Shown here: in pieces, positions 15,075 to 23,517 of the stretch
Numbering within the stretch: position 1 is the first letter of the stretch
Layout of the letters: each line of letters starts with the position of its first letter
Assembly (NCBI RefSeq): GCF_938041645.1
Contig: NZ_CALIST010000019.1
Span: 1-55,193, forward strand
DNA: 55,193 bases
Direction of reading: 5' to 3'
Origin: an uncultured Campylobacter sp.
GTDB lineage: Bacteria > Campylobacterota > Campylobacteria > Campylobacterales > Campylobacteraceae
Notes under the pieces: model-generated
Told to the model about the DNA's origin: nothing
Database searches by the model: none
The model's input: the letters and a program-made list of their open reading frames with translations, nothing else
Position numbers and translations under genes: made by a program

Positions 15075-16282
15075 CGCAGCTCCGTTTTAGCAGTAAGCAC
15101 TCGCACGCCCGGCAGCTCCTTGCCTTCGATGAGTTCTAAGCTCGCGCCGCCTCCGGTAGAAATAAAAGTCATATCGTCGGCGTTGCCCGCGCGTTCGACG
15201 ACATCTGCAGTATCGCCGCCGCCCACTACGGTTGTGGCGTCGCTATCTGCGATCGCGTGCGATATATGTAGGCTGCCGCGAGCGAATTTATCGATCTCAA
15301 AAACTCCCATCGGTCCGTTCCACCAGATCGTTTGTGCATCGTCTAGGGCTTCTTTAAAAAGCGCTACGGTCGCAGGCCCGATATCTAGCCCCATCCAATC
15401 GCTTGGAATTTCTTGAACGGTAACCTTTTTTGTAACGGCATCTTGCGAGCATTGCGGAGCTGCGACGGCATCGACGGGGATATAAATTTTAACCCCAAGC
15501 TCGCGAGCATTGCGGAGAATATTTTTTGCTTCCTCGATTAGATCCTCTTCGAGCAAAGATTTGCCGATGTCATATCCGACGGCTTTTAAAAATGTAAACG
15601 CCATGCCACCTCCGATGATGAGCTTATCGACTTTAGGAAGTAAATTTTTAAGCGCCTGAAGCTTGCCGCTTACTTTGCTGCCACCCGTTACGGCTACGAA
15701 AGGACGCGCAGGATCTTTAATAAGGTCTTTAGCAAATTTTATCTCTTTTAGCAGCAAAAATCCCGCCGCTTTGTGTGCCTCATCGTAGAATTTCGTAATC
15801 GCCTCTACCGAAGCATGCGCGCGGTGGCATACGCCAAAAGCGTCGTTGATATAAAATTCCGCGTAGCTTGCGAGCCTCTTAGCTAATGCTTCGTCATTTT
15901 TGCTCTCGCCCTTTTCGAAGCGCAGATTATCCAGCAGAAGCACTTCGCCCTTTTTAAGCGAATTTACCGCAGCTCCAGCTTCCTCGCCCGCGACATCAGA
16001 GACAAATTTTATCTCGCGTTCCAAAAGCCTAGATAGCCTCTTTACCACAGGCTTTAGGCTAAGTCTTTCTTCGTATCCGTTTTTCGGGCGTCCTAAGTGG
16101 CTGGCTAAAATTACCGCGCAGCCCTCGTCTAAGCAATATTTAATCGTAGGAATAGACGAACGGATGCGGCGATCGTCCGTAATATTGCAAAACTCATCCA
16201 TCGGCACATTAAAATCACACCTGATAAAAACGCGCGCGCCGTCTTTAAATTTCAAATCTTTAATCGAAAGAATTTCGCCCAT
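15071..16282 (-). CDS. pgk: Phosphoglycerate kinase
   Basis: A 403-residue two-domain kinase transferring phosphate between 1,3-bisphosphoglycerate and ADP. The N-terminal substrate domain has FIRCDFNVP, RIRSSIPTI and ASHLGRPK. The middle has NDAFGVCHRAHAS and VTGGSKVSGK. The C-terminal nucleotide domain has WNGPMGVFE and the glycine-rich VVGGGDTADVV and STGGGASLELIEG. I place the start at the ATG at 16282-16280 (MGEILSI), one base after the gap stop and preceded by AAGGA at 6 bases. An in-frame ATG 24 bases upstream would overlap gap and add residues not typical of the family. It overlaps tpiA downstream. Confidence 0.97.
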   Translation of the reverse strand: MGEILSIKDLKFKDGARVFIRCDFNVPMDEFCNITDDRRIRSSIPTIKYCLDEGCAVILASHLGRPKNGYEERLSLKPVVKRLSRLLEREIKFVSDVAGEEAGAAVNSLKKGEVLLLDNLRFEKGESKNDEALAKRLASYAEFYINDAFGVCHRAHASVEAITKFYDEAHKAAGFLLLKEIKFAKDLIKDPARPFVAVTGGSKVSGKLQALKNLLPKVDKLIIGGGMAFTFLKAVGYDIGKSLLEEDLIEEAKNILRNARELGVKIYIPVDAVAAPQCSQDAVTKKVTVQEIPSDWMGLDIGPATVALFKEALDDAQTIWWNGPMGVFEIDKFARGSLHISHAIADSDATTVVGGGDTADVVERAGNADDMTFISTGGGASLELIEGKELPGVRVLTAKTELR

Positions 16283-16283
16283 C

Positions 16284-17288
16284 TTATTTCCTTCTTTTTG
16301 CCGCATATAAGGCTAAATCGATGAGGCGCTCGCTATATCCCCACTCGTTGTCATACCAGCTCATCACTTTTATAAGATTACCGTCAATTACCTGCGTGCA
16401 GTCGCTAGCTACGATGCTGGAGTATTCTGAAGTACAAAAATCGCTGCTGACACGGCTATCGTCGTCTACGAGCAAAATTCCTTTCATCTCTTTAGAGGCA
16501 TAGCGGCGGAAAATTTCATTTAGCTCCTCAGCACTCGTCTGCTTGCGCGTTAGCACCGTTAGATCAACCATCGAAACGTTAGCCACCGGCACGCGCACCG
16601 ATTGTCCGTGCATCTTACCGCTTAGCTGTGGAAGTACCTTACTAATCGCTTTTGCCGCACCCGTCGTGGTCGGAGCGATATTAAGAGCTGCGGCGCGTGA
16701 ACGGCGAAAGTCCTTGGCTTTTACATCGACTAGGCTCTGTCCGTGCGTATAGGCATGAATCGTCGTCATAAGACCCTTTTCGATACCAAGCTCATCGTCT
16801 AGAATTTTTGCAATCGGAGCCAGGCCGTTAGTGGTGCAGCTAGCGTTTGAGATGATGCGCTGTCCTGCATAAGCGCCCTCATTAACGCCGATTACGAAAG
16901 TAGGCGTATCATCCTTGGCAGGCGCGCTCATTACGACTACGCCGATACCGTTATCTATGAACGGCTTGCATTTTTCGCTCGTTAAAAACGCACCAGTACA
17001 TTCAAGCACAGCTTCTGCACCATCGCCTGCAAAATCAAGCTCCGCAGGCTCTCTGGTGGAATAGACGCGGATCTTTTTGCCGTCTACGGCTATGCATTCG
17101 TCGCTTAGAATTTCTACTTTTTTACGAAATTCGCCGTGAACGGTGTCGTATTGAAGCAGGTATCTCGTAAGCTCGCGCTTAGCGGTATCGTTGATCGCCA
17201 CAAGCTCCACATCGTCCCTGCTTAGCGCAATTCTAGCCGCGCACCTACCGATCCTTCCAAAGCCGTTAATTGCGATTTTTACTGCCAT
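16284..17288 (-). CDS. gap: Glyceraldehyde-3-phosphate dehydrogenase, type I
   Basis: A 334-residue GAPDH. The NAD-binding GFGRIGRCAARIAL is at residues 9-22. The catalytic cysteine is in SNASCTTNGLAPIAK, the essential histidine in TTIHAYTHGQ. The inorganic-phosphate loop is visible as RAAALNIAPTTTGAA, and the C-terminal SWYDNEWGYSERL is conserved. It is first in the gap-pgk-tpiA operon. Its ATG follows AAGGAGAACCTT in a divergent intergenic region shared with a plus-strand lipoprotein gene. The reaction is the reversible oxidation of glyceraldehyde 3-phosphate. Nothing is unusual in length or motifs. Confidence 0.97.
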   Translation of the reverse strand: MAVKIAINGFGRIGRCAARIALSRDDVELVAINDTAKRELTRYLLQYDTVHGEFRKKVEILSDECIAVDGKKIRVYSTREPAELDFAGDGAEAVLECTGAFLTSEKCKPFIDNGIGVVVMSAPAKDDTPTFVIGVNEGAYAGQRIISNASCTTNGLAPIAKILDDELGIEKGLMTTIHAYTHGQSLVDVKAKDFRRSRAAALNIAPTTTGAAKAISKVLPQLSGKMHGQSVRVPVANVSMVDLTVLTRKQTSAEELNEIFRRYASKEMKGILLVDDDSRVSSDFCTSEYSSIVASDCTQVIDGNLIKVMSWYDNEWGYSERLIDLALYAAKRRK

Positions 17289-17392
17289 AAGGTTCTCCTT
17301 ATTTGGGATGTTTTCAGCTGGAATTTTACTAAATTTGGGTTAATCTTTGATTAAATAAAAAGTCGCGAAATCTAGGATTTACTTTTTGGCTA

Positions 17393-17398
17393 TATAAT
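17393..17398 (+). promoter_or_regulatory. Probable -10 box for the lipoprotein gene at 17427
   Basis: TATAAT preceded by TTTTTGGCTA, the T-rich upstream pattern of Campylobacter sigma-70 promoters, 29 bases before an ATG with an AAAGGAG site. Confidence 0.55.
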
Positions 17399-17426
17399 TC
17401 GCGAACTTTTTTTTAAAGGAGAAAAA

Positions 17427-17804
17427 ATGAGACGAATTGTATTCTCGTCATTAGCGGCAATCGCGATTTTAAGCGGATGCAACCAACCTAAGGCCGATAC
17501 GGCTCCGCAGCAAAAGCAAGAGTCTGTAGCGCACACGATCGTATTTCTACTCGGAGAGACCGGAGATAAGCGCATCAGCCTTAGCTCGAACGATATGTTC
17601 GCAACGGGCGTGTTAACCGACGAAAAAGGCAAAAAGCATAATCTTAAACGCGCGGCTTCCGCAAGCGGCATAATGCTTACGAACGACGAAGGTATCGAGC
17701 TTCTTTTCAAACGTGGAGAGGGAGTGTATACGCCGGGCAAAGGCAAGAAGGATATTCCGGTAACCTACACCGAGCACGAGCACAAAAGTGGCGAAATGAT
17801 GTAG
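17427..17804 (+). CDS. Lipoprotein resembling MliC-type lysozyme inhibitors
   Basis: A 125-residue protein with a lipoprotein signal peptide: basic start, hydrophobic FSSLAAIAILSGC with lipobox LSGC (Cys17). A Gln/Lys linker precedes a small beta-rich domain containing LKRAASASGIMLTNDEGIE and LLFKRGEGVYT. The order of hydrophobic stretch, SASG, short beta strand and K-x-GE resembles the MliC/PliC membrane-bound inhibitors of C-type lysozyme. The usual tyrosine after SASG is a leucine here and the family's disulfide cysteines are not seen, so this is tentative. The C terminus is His/Glu-rich. It is transcribed divergently from gap with its own promoter. Confidence 0.75.
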   Translation: MRRIVFSSLAAIAILSGCNQPKADTAPQQKQESVAHTIVFLLGETGDKRISLSSNDMFATGVLTDEKGKKHNLKRAASASGIMLTNDEGIELLFKRGEGVYTPGKGKKDIPVTYTEHEHKSGEMM

Positions 17805-18173
17805 CCGCAGCTGGGTTAAATTTAAGCGCCCGCAAAAGCGAATTAAATTTAGCCCCTCAATTCTAATTTCGACTTCTTTATCCGTAAAATTTAACTCTTG
17901 TTTCGATCTCTTTGATCTGCGATAATATTTAATCTTTTATTTTCGCTTCTTTCATCTATGCAAATTAAGCTTTTTTGTGAATTTAAGCTCGAGTGCGTTA
18001 AAAAATAAGTCCCTAAATCCCTAAATTCTACAAAATATCCACTTGATCTGCGCTTTAGCAGCGAATTTTTTGATTTTCAACCAAATTTCACTTCAAATTC
18101 GCTAAACTGCGCTGAAATTTTAGCAGACCGGTGTAAATACGGCGCAAAACAGATCATTTAGCGAGATTGCCGC
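17805..18173 (+). other. Gene-free spacer
   Basis: About 370 bases of AT-rich sequence with repeated AAATTT words and no credible open frame. A promoter for the gene at 18174 could be inside, but I see no clear TATAAT close to it. Confidence 0.5.
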
Positions 18174-18617
18174 ATGGATAGCATTAAATTTTACCTAAAC
18201 GATTACGAGGTGGACGGCCGGAGCCTTACCGAAGTCGTCGTTGCGATAAACGGCGAGCCTCTGCTTGAGCTGATTAAGCGGCGCGAGCAAAGCTTTGCCG
18301 CAAAGGACGGGCAGGCCAGCATCGCGGGAAGCTATGCTTATTTGAGCTTGATTGATTTTGAGGAACTATTTTTGCGCGCCGCGCTTGAAGCCGATTTGAC
18401 GCAAGATGAGCGAGATGTCGTGCTGCTGGGCTGCCCGTGCGTGATCTGGAGCTGCTGGTATCTCGCGCTTAAGATTAAATTTGAAACGGAGACGGTTAAG
18501 CTTTACGAGTTTAAAAACCTGCGCCGCAAAGATTGGCAGTATGGGCTTGAGTTTAAATTTGACCGCGTGAGCTTTGTGAGCGAAATTTCTAAAATCGCCT
18601 CTTTTAATAAGCTCTAA
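18174..18617 (+). CDS. Hypothetical protein, 147 residues
   Basis: The protein starts MDSIKFYLNDYEVDGRSLTE and has two visible parts: an N-terminal half with predicted mixed alpha/beta content (EVVVAINGEPLLELIKRRE, SLIDFEELFLRAAL), and a half around VVLLGCPCVIWSCWYLALKIKFE with a C-P-C and a W-S-C-W pattern. It ends with beta-like segments. Proteins with a G-C-x-C-x4-C-W pattern of this kind occur as unannotated families in many bacteria, sometimes among immunity-type genes; I cannot name a family. No signal peptide is seen. Codon use matches the host. It stands alone on the plus strand, converging with the barstar gene. Confidence 0.65.
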   Translation: MDSIKFYLNDYEVDGRSLTEVVVAINGEPLLELIKRREQSFAAKDGQASIAGSYAYLSLIDFEELFLRAALEADLTQDERDVVLLGCPCVIWSCWYLALKIKFETETVKLYEFKNLRRKDWQYGLEFKFDRVSFVSEISKIASFNKL

Positions 18618-18718
18618 AATTCAGTAAATTTTAACGGCGCTCTCGAAACTGCACCGAAACAAACCTATCTTTGCCTCGGCAAAATTTAGCTTTAAAGCGA
18701 AATGGCTGCCGCACAAGC

Positions 18719-19000
18719 TCATAAGATTAAAATTTTTGCCTCGCCGCTGCGCAAAACATCCAGCAAAATATCATAAAATTTGCCCAGCCTTAGTTTTAAA
18801 ATTCCGCCCCTTTTGATGACGACTAAGATCCGTCCGCCCCGCTCGCCAAGCGCGTCGTAAAGCGCGTCTAAATTTGCGATGTATTCGGGCTTGAAATCCA
18901 GCGCTGCGGCAAACAGCGCGAAAATTTGATCTTTGCGCCTAATCTTTGCACCGTCGATGATGATCTTTGCTGCGCGGCACGTCTTAAAATTTAAACTCAT
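18719..19000 (-). CDS. Barstar-family ribonuclease inhibitor
   Basis: A 93-residue protein. After a short basic start the barstar fold is visible: KIIIDGAKIRRKDQIFALFAAAL, then EYIANLDALYDALGER, which matches the barstar helix (NLDALWDAL) including the two aspartates equivalent to Asp35 and Asp39 that enter the barnase active site. A strand ILVVIKRGG and a final helix and strand follow (DILLDVL, AKILIL). The ATG at 19000-18998 overlaps the stop of the upstream barnase-type gene (ATGA), so toxin and inhibitor are made together. No signal peptide is present, so it protects the cytoplasm. The open frame continues upstream, but that part overlaps the RNase domain. Confidence 0.85.
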   Translation of the reverse strand: MSLNFKTCRAAKIIIDGAKIRRKDQIFALFAAALDFKPEYIANLDALYDALGERGGRILVVIKRGGILKLRLGKFYDILLDVLRSGEAKILIL

Positions 19001-19728
19001 TGCACGCGCTCGAAGCTTTCGTAATGATCGGCGGTGTAGAAGATCAGCCCGTCGTTTGAAAATATCAGCCGCTTTGCGCCGCGCGAGCCGCCGCGATACT
19101 CGATGTCGCATTCGCGCCAAATCCGCCCCTTTTTATCAGGTAGTCTGCGCTCAAAATTGCCGAAGCGATCGCCGCCGATGCTCTTGCCGCGCGCGTATCG
19201 CCACAGATCGCCGCCCTGCCAGCCAAGCTCACCGGCCTGCTTTTTCGTGATGAAATTTTGCGGCAAAGTGCCCGTACGGCGAATATGAGCGCTCACACAC
19301 TCCCTGCTTATGCAGGGCTCGTCCGCGAGCTGATTTTTAGAATTTGCGGCGAGATTTTGAGATTGCGAAGCTTCATAATCTGCGCTAAGCCGCCTGTGGA
19401 CGTCCGCTTCATTTTTAGGATTTGTCGCGGCGGGCTCGTTTTCTCGCGGATGAGATTTTAAATCTCCTAGATCTGCTCCGCCGTCTGCGCTTCTTGCCCC
19501 GCTCTCATCTTTTGCGTCGGCGCTGCTTGCAGGATTTTCGGAACTTGAAATTTTACGATCGGTGCCGCTTGCAGAATTTTGCACGCCGCTTTTACGCGAC
19601 GCAGCATCCAGGGTTTTGGAGGTAAAAATCCGCTCATCTTTAGTCGTAGGACTGCGCGAATTGGAGATGAAATTTAGCGCTAAAAGAAGTACTGCAAAAA
19701 TTGCGAGCGGGATCAGCTTTTTTGCCAC
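18997..19728 (-). CDS. Secreted barnase-family guanyl-specific ribonuclease with long linker
   Basis: A 243-residue protein with three parts. Residues 1-24 (VAKKLIPLAIFAVLLLALNF...) are a signal peptide or membrane anchor. About 25-145 is a Ser/Ala/Asn/Asp-rich linker. Residues 148-243 are a barnase domain: LPQNFITKKQAGELGW, GKSIGGDRF, the KGRIWREC-DIEY block and TADHYESF. Residues equivalent to barnase Lys27, Glu73, Arg83, Arg87 and His102 are visible (K162, E206, R216, R220, H235), so the enzyme should be active. I chose the GTG at 19728, two bases after the dedA stop and behind AGAGG. A longer frame exists but reads antisense-like residues inside dedA. It is followed by its barstar in ATGA overlap. 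Confidence 0.88.
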   Translation of the reverse strand: MAKKLIPLAIFAVLLLALNFISNSRSPTTKDERIFTSKTLDAASRKSGVQNSASGTDRKISSSENPASSADAKDESGARSADGGADLGDLKSHPRENEPAATNPKNEADVHRRLSADYEASQSQNLAANSKNQLADEPCISRECVSAHIRRTGTLPQNFITKKQAGELGWQGGDLWRYARGKSIGGDRFGNFERRLPDKKGRIWRECDIEYRGGSRGAKRLIFSNDGLIFYTADHYESFERVQ

Positions 19729-19730
19729 CG

Positions 19731-20294
19731 CTAGCCTCTTTTGCGGGTCGCAAAGCGAAAATAGAGCACGATCGCCGCTACTATCGCGCCTAGAGCCAGC
19801 GGAGCGATCCACGGCGCGTCCTTGACATGCGCATAGAGCCCGCGCACGAAATCGCCCGCGTAGTAGCTCAGTAGCCCTACCACAAGCGCCCAAATGAGCG
19901 AACTTACGGCGTTGATGACGCTAAATTTTAAAAACGAATATTTTGTGATACCGATCGCGATCGGTACGAGGGTTTTGAGGCCGTAGATAAATTTTTTAAT
20001 CAAAATGATGCGGTCGCCGTATTTTCGAAACAAAATCTGTGCCAGAGCGAGGTTGCGGCGCTGTTTGCGCAGATATGGCATGATCTCTTTTTTATTGTAG
20101 CGGCTTACTAAAAATAGCCCAGAATCGCCTATGAAGTTCGATACGCAGGCGATTACGATGCATAAGACGATATTGAGCTCGCCGGCCGAGCTTAACACGC
20201 CCGCCGCCGCAAGCGCCAAAAATCCGCCGCCCAGCGAATATAAAAACAGTATCAGATACCCCCACGTATGGAGGTTTGCAAACATCGAATCCAT
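19731..20294 (-). CDS. DedA family membrane protein
   Basis: A 187-residue integral membrane protein of the DedA/SNARE-associated (VTT) family, now known as candidate polyprenyl-phosphate or phospholipid scramblases. The family's FIGDSGLFLVSRYNKKEI and KFIYGLKTLVPIAIGI (the conserved R/K-F-x(n)-P region) are present. Three to four more hydrophobic helices follow, ending RFATRKRG. Start ATG 20294 has AAGGA 4-5 bases upstream; a second ATG nine bases on is possible. It is first in a tight minus-strand set dedA-barnase-barstar. C. jejuni has a DedA protein next to rny, so the RNase pair looks added behind a conserved gene. Confidence 0.88.
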   Translation of the reverse strand: MDSMFANLHTWGYLILFLYSLGGGFLALAAAGVLSSAGELNIVLCIVIACVSNFIGDSGLFLVSRYNKKEIMPYLRKQRRNLALAQILFRKYGDRIILIKKFIYGLKTLVPIAIGITKYSFLKFSVINAVSSLIWALVVGLLSYYAGDFVRGLYAHVKDAPWIAPLALGAIVAAIVLYFRFATRKRG

Positions 20295-20773
20295 CGAATC
20301 CTTTCATTAGATCGTATAAAATTCTATAAATTTTGACTAAAGCAGCTTTAAATTCGGTGCGAAAATTTCACTATAACGTCCCACGACGCTACTTGATTTC
20401 GCTGCGACATTAAATTTAAAATTCCGCGCAGCTGCCGCAAAATACAAAATTTCGCCGCAAAATATTAAGCGAAATTTTAAAATAAAATTTCTAGACATCA
20501 AGTAAAATCACCGCAAAATTTAGCGGTAAAATTTTGCGACTATAAATTTAACGACAAAATTTCGACTTCTTTAGAATTCAAAGCAACTTGCGAATTACGC
20601 AGGATTTATGCGATATCCTCAAATGCCTCCTACCCCGCGAATTGCAATAAAATTACGCACCTAAGTCTATTATTCTGCAGAAATCACGCGAGCAAAATTC
20701 CAAGCCGCTAATAAAACGCCCATAAAGCAAAATTTTTCGCTAAGCTATGCGCCTTAGCATTTCTAGCTAAATT
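20295..20773. other. Gene-free AT-rich spacer
   Basis: Roughly 480 bases dense in AAAATTTCGC, GCGAAATTTT and GCAAAATTT words on both strands, giving many small inverted repeats (for example around 20440-20540). No open frame of note. The dedA promoter is probably near 20300-20400, but no consensus box stands out. Confidence 0.45.
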
Positions 20774-21355
20774 TTACTCATCTGCGCCAATTACTCGCAT
20801 CAAAAGCGCATAGCCCTCAGTATTTGGATCAAAAGCGCGATCATTTTTGGTCTCCAGCACCGAGCCGCCCAGGCTCACGCCCGCGAACAGCCCGCCTTTG
20901 TTCGTAAAGACGTACATATCCTGATTTAACACGTCCAGTGCGCCCGAATCCGCGCTGTAATTGCCCGCGACCGCCGTCGCATCGCCCGAGAGCGTGATTT
21001 GGGATTTTCGCATCTTTTCGATCACATCGTCGTTCATCACGAAAATGACTAAATAATTATCCTCGTAACCGATCTGAAGTCCGATGCTGGCGCTGCTGAT
21101 CTCTGCGCCGCTTACGCTGCGCGCGCCGTCATTATTGTAGACGATGATCCCCTCGCCGTACATTCCGCCTATGATGAAGCCCAGCTTTTTGACGCTCGGG
21201 AAGATCACGATCGCGCGGGCTTGCTGCGCTAGATATTTGTACTGCGAGTTTGTGCGCATTACCGACGAATAGGCGCTTGCGCTGTTGATGATGAGCTCAT
21301 CATCGGCAAATGCCGCGTTAAAAAGCAAAAATAAAGCGATTATAAATTTTTTCAT
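20774..21355 (-). CDS. YSC84/SYLF-domain lipid-binding protein, exported
   Basis: A 193-residue protein with a cleavable signal peptide (KKFIIALFLLFNAAFADD, cleavage after AFA). The SYLF/YSC84 domain fills the rest: AIVIFPSVKKLGFIIGG, GEGIIVYNNDG, SSASIGLQIGYEDNYLVIFVMNDD, DATAVAGNYS and VFTNKGGLFAGVSLGGSVLE, then a final AFDPNTEGYALLMRV. Related proteins bind membranes or phosphoinositides in eukaryotes; the periplasmic bacterial role is unknown. It lies just downstream of rny on the same strand (10 bases). Length is typical. Confidence 0.85.
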   Translation of the reverse strand: MKKFIIALFLLFNAAFADDELIINSASAYSSVMRTNSQYKYLAQQARAIVIFPSVKKLGFIIGGMYGEGIIVYNNDGARSVSGAEISSASIGLQIGYEDNYLVIFVMNDDVIEKMRKSQITLSGDATAVAGNYSADSGALDVLNQDMYVFTNKGGLFAGVSLGGSVLETKNDRAFDPNTEGYALLMRVIGADE

Positions 21356-21365
21356 TTCATACTCC

Positions 21366-22919
21366 TTATTTGGCTATCTCGACCGCGCGAAGCTCGCGTA
21401 TGACGTTAACCTTAATTTCGCCTGGGAATTGAACCTTATCTTGGATCTCCGAAGCGATCTCTTTAGCGACCAAAACCGCCTCATCGTCGTTCATAAGCTT
21501 GGCGTTTGCGATGACGCGGATCTCGCGACCTGCGTTGATCGCGTAGGCTTGCTTGACGCCGGTTTTACTCATCGCGATCGCTTCGATGTCGCTAACGCGT
21601 TTTAGATAGCTTTCTAGCACCTCTCGTCTAGCGCCCGGGCGCGCGGCGCTTAGCGCGTCTGCGGCACAGACTGCGGCGCTTTCTACGCTGGTGGCCTCCT
21701 CGTGGCCGTGGTGGGCGTAGATGGCATTTATCACCACGGGATGCTCTTTATAACGGCGGCAAACTTCGGCGCCCAGATCTACGTGCGAGCCCTCGTATTC
21801 GTGAGTCAGCGCCTTGCCGATGTCGTGAAGTAAGCCCGCCCGCTTGGCCAGCTTTTGATCTCCGCCCGTTTCTGCGGCGATGATGCCCGCAAGATGTGCG
21901 ACCTCAAGGCTGTGCGCAAGGGCGTTCTGCCCGTAGCTGGCGCGAAATTTAAGCTTGCCGATGAGTTTTAAAATTTCGGGGTGAATTTTGCTAAGGCCTA
22001 GATCCATTACGATATTTTCGCCCTCTTCGGCGATGCTAGCTTCAAATTCGTCGCTTACTTTTTTGTAGATGTCCTCGATGCGCGCAGGCTGAATTCTGCC
22101 GTCTTCGATAAGCGTTTCGATGACGCGAACGGCGATGGCGCGGCGGTAGAGATTGTGCGAGCTTACGATGATCGCATTCGGGGTATCGTCGATGATGACG
22201 TCCACGCCCAAGGTCATCTCAAGCGCCTTTATGTTGCGCCCCTCTTTGCCGATGATGCGGCCTTTAAGCTCGTCATTTTTGATATTTACGACATTGATAA
22301 GTCGCTCTGCCGCAAATTCGCCCGCAAAGCGCGACGTAGCCTGCGCCAAAATATAATTTGCCTTTTTTCGCGCCTCTTTTTTGGCTTCCTCTTCATATTT
22401 TCGCACGATGTGAGCGATGTCGGTGCGGCTTTGCTCCTCGACCTTCTTAAGCACCTGCGCGCGCGCTTCATCCTGCGTAAAGCCCGCCACGCGCTCCAAA
22501 ACTTTAAGCGCTTCAGCCAGCTTCTCTTCATAGCTTTTCTTTAAATTCGAGCCCTCTTCGTAGAGGAATTTAGCCTCTTTTTTGGCGCTTTCGAGCTCTT
22601 TTTTGCTGTCTTTTAAAATTTCTTGCTCGGTTAGGAGTGCGCGCTCCTTTTTGCCGAGCTCGTCAAATTTAACGTTAAATTCCTTCTGTAGTTTGCTTGA
22701 TTTGTCGTCATATTTTTTCTTCGCTTCAAACTCGGCTTCCTGCACCGAAATTTTAGAATTTCGCAAGATGCCCTCGGCTTCAAATTCTATCGCTTTAGCT
22801 TTGGCTTTGGCTTGTTCTACGAAGAAATCGTAATTGGCGTTATTGATCTTTCTAGCTACTAAGTATCCTATGCCAGCGCCCACCGCAAGAGCGCACAAGG
22901 CGATTATAATATCTATCAT
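21366..22919 (-). CDS. rny: Ribonuclease Y
   Basis: A 517-residue endoribonuclease that starts decay of many mRNAs at the inner membrane. Residues 1-24 are a membrane anchor (DIIIALCALAVGAGIGYLV). About 30-200 is a Lys/Glu-rich coiled coil. A KH RNA-binding domain follows with LKGRIIGKEGRNIKALE, then the HD phosphohydrolase domain with AGLLHDIGKALTHEYEGSH (metal-binding HD) and AIYAHHGHEEA. The start is set by AGAGGAAAG just before ATG. Its first 68 bases overlap the end of the upstream formyl-THF cyclo-ligase gene in another frame. The gene pair is found together in C. jejuni as I remember it. Confidence 0.95.
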   Translation of the reverse strand: MIDIIIALCALAVGAGIGYLVARKINNANYDFFVEQAKAKAKAIEFEAEGILRNSKISVQEAEFEAKKKYDDKSSKLQKEFNVKFDELGKKERALLTEQEILKDSKKELESAKKEAKFLYEEGSNLKKSYEEKLAEALKVLERVAGFTQDEARAQVLKKVEEQSRTDIAHIVRKYEEEAKKEARKKANYILAQATSRFAGEFAAERLINVVNIKNDELKGRIIGKEGRNIKALEMTLGVDVIIDDTPNAIIVSSHNLYRRAIAVRVIETLIEDGRIQPARIEDIYKKVSDEFEASIAEEGENIVMDLGLSKIHPEILKLIGKLKFRASYGQNALAHSLEVAHLAGIIAAETGGDQKLAKRAGLLHDIGKALTHEYEGSHVDLGAEVCRRYKEHPVVINAIYAHHGHEEATSVESAAVCAADALSAARPGARREVLESYLKRVSDIEAIAMSKTGVKQAYAINAGREIRVIANAKLMNDDEAVLVAKEIASEIQDKVQFPGEIKVNVIRELRAVEIAK

Positions 22920-23469
22920 ACTTTCCTCTTTTTAGGTAATTTTGGTTCGGAGTTATGTAAAAATCGCCCTTTACGTCGTGATCAAGCGATAAAATTTCGC
23001 TGCAAAAGCAGTCTTTTATACTCACGAACGCGATTGCGGGCTTAAGCTTCAGACCTGAAAAAAACATATCGTAAAATCCTTTCCCATGTCCTATTCTAGC
23101 CATTGCGCCATCCACTCCGATAGCTGGAACCACGGCTAGATCGACCTTTTTAAAATACCCGTTTTGCGGCAGCGTCTGTCGCAACCCAAAGCGCGAAATT
23201 TTAAAAGGCTGGCGCAATCTTACCATTTTTAAACTAATATCCACCATAAACGGAACGTAAAATTCGCAGCTTTTTGATAGCTTTTTTCTTAAAATCAAAA
23301 CATTCGGCTCGTAACTCATCGGCAAAAATATCAAAATTTTACGCGCTTTTAAAAATTTTATCAGCCGCTCAAGCCGCCATAAAAGTGCGTAATGCTCGCA
23401 TCTAGCCACTCGCGCGGTGTGAGATTTTAGACGCGATTTGCAAATTGCTCTAAATTCATTCTTTTGCAT
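22852..23469 (-). CDS. 5-formyltetrahydrofolate cyclo-ligase family protein
   Basis: A 205-residue protein. The family converts 5-formyl-THF to 5,10-methenyl-THF with ATP. The N terminus is basic (FRAICKSRLKSHTARVARCEHY). The middle has ILIFLPMSYEPNVL, and the signature phosphate-binding loop appears as ARIGHGKGFYDMFF (the G-x-G-x-G-x-YD motif, first Gly region slightly altered). A DLAVVPAIGVDGA strand precedes it. The last 22 codons overlap the start of rny in a different frame, an unusually long overlap for genes in the same direction. The C-terminal YNRLVRSCGGRWHRIL tail is unlike the family and arises from the overlap. It is transcribed divergently from the thioredoxin-like lipoprotein. 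Confidence 0.85.
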   Translation of the reverse strand: MQKNEFRAICKSRLKSHTARVARCEHYALLWRLERLIKFLKARKILIFLPMSYEPNVLILRKKLSKSCEFYVPFMVDISLKMVRLRQPFKISRFGLRQTLPQNGYFKKVDLAVVPAIGVDGAMARIGHGKGFYDMFFSGLKLKPAIAFVSIKDCFCSEILSLDHDVKGDFYITPNQNYLKRGKYDRYYNRLVRSCGGRWHRILSS

Positions 23470-23517
23470 AGCTTAAACCTTTTATAAAATTTTAACGCTT
23501 ATTTTAGCTAGTTTTTG

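Noticed and set aside
15071..16306. Longer pgk start eight codons upstream
   Set aside because: It would overlap gap by 23 bases and lacks the well-placed AAGGA found before the ATG at 16282.
18997..19893. Longer start for the barnase-family gene inside dedA
   Set aside because: The extra 55 residues are Arg/Cys-rich shadow of dedA codons, while the GTG at 19728 gives a good signal peptide right after the dedA stop.
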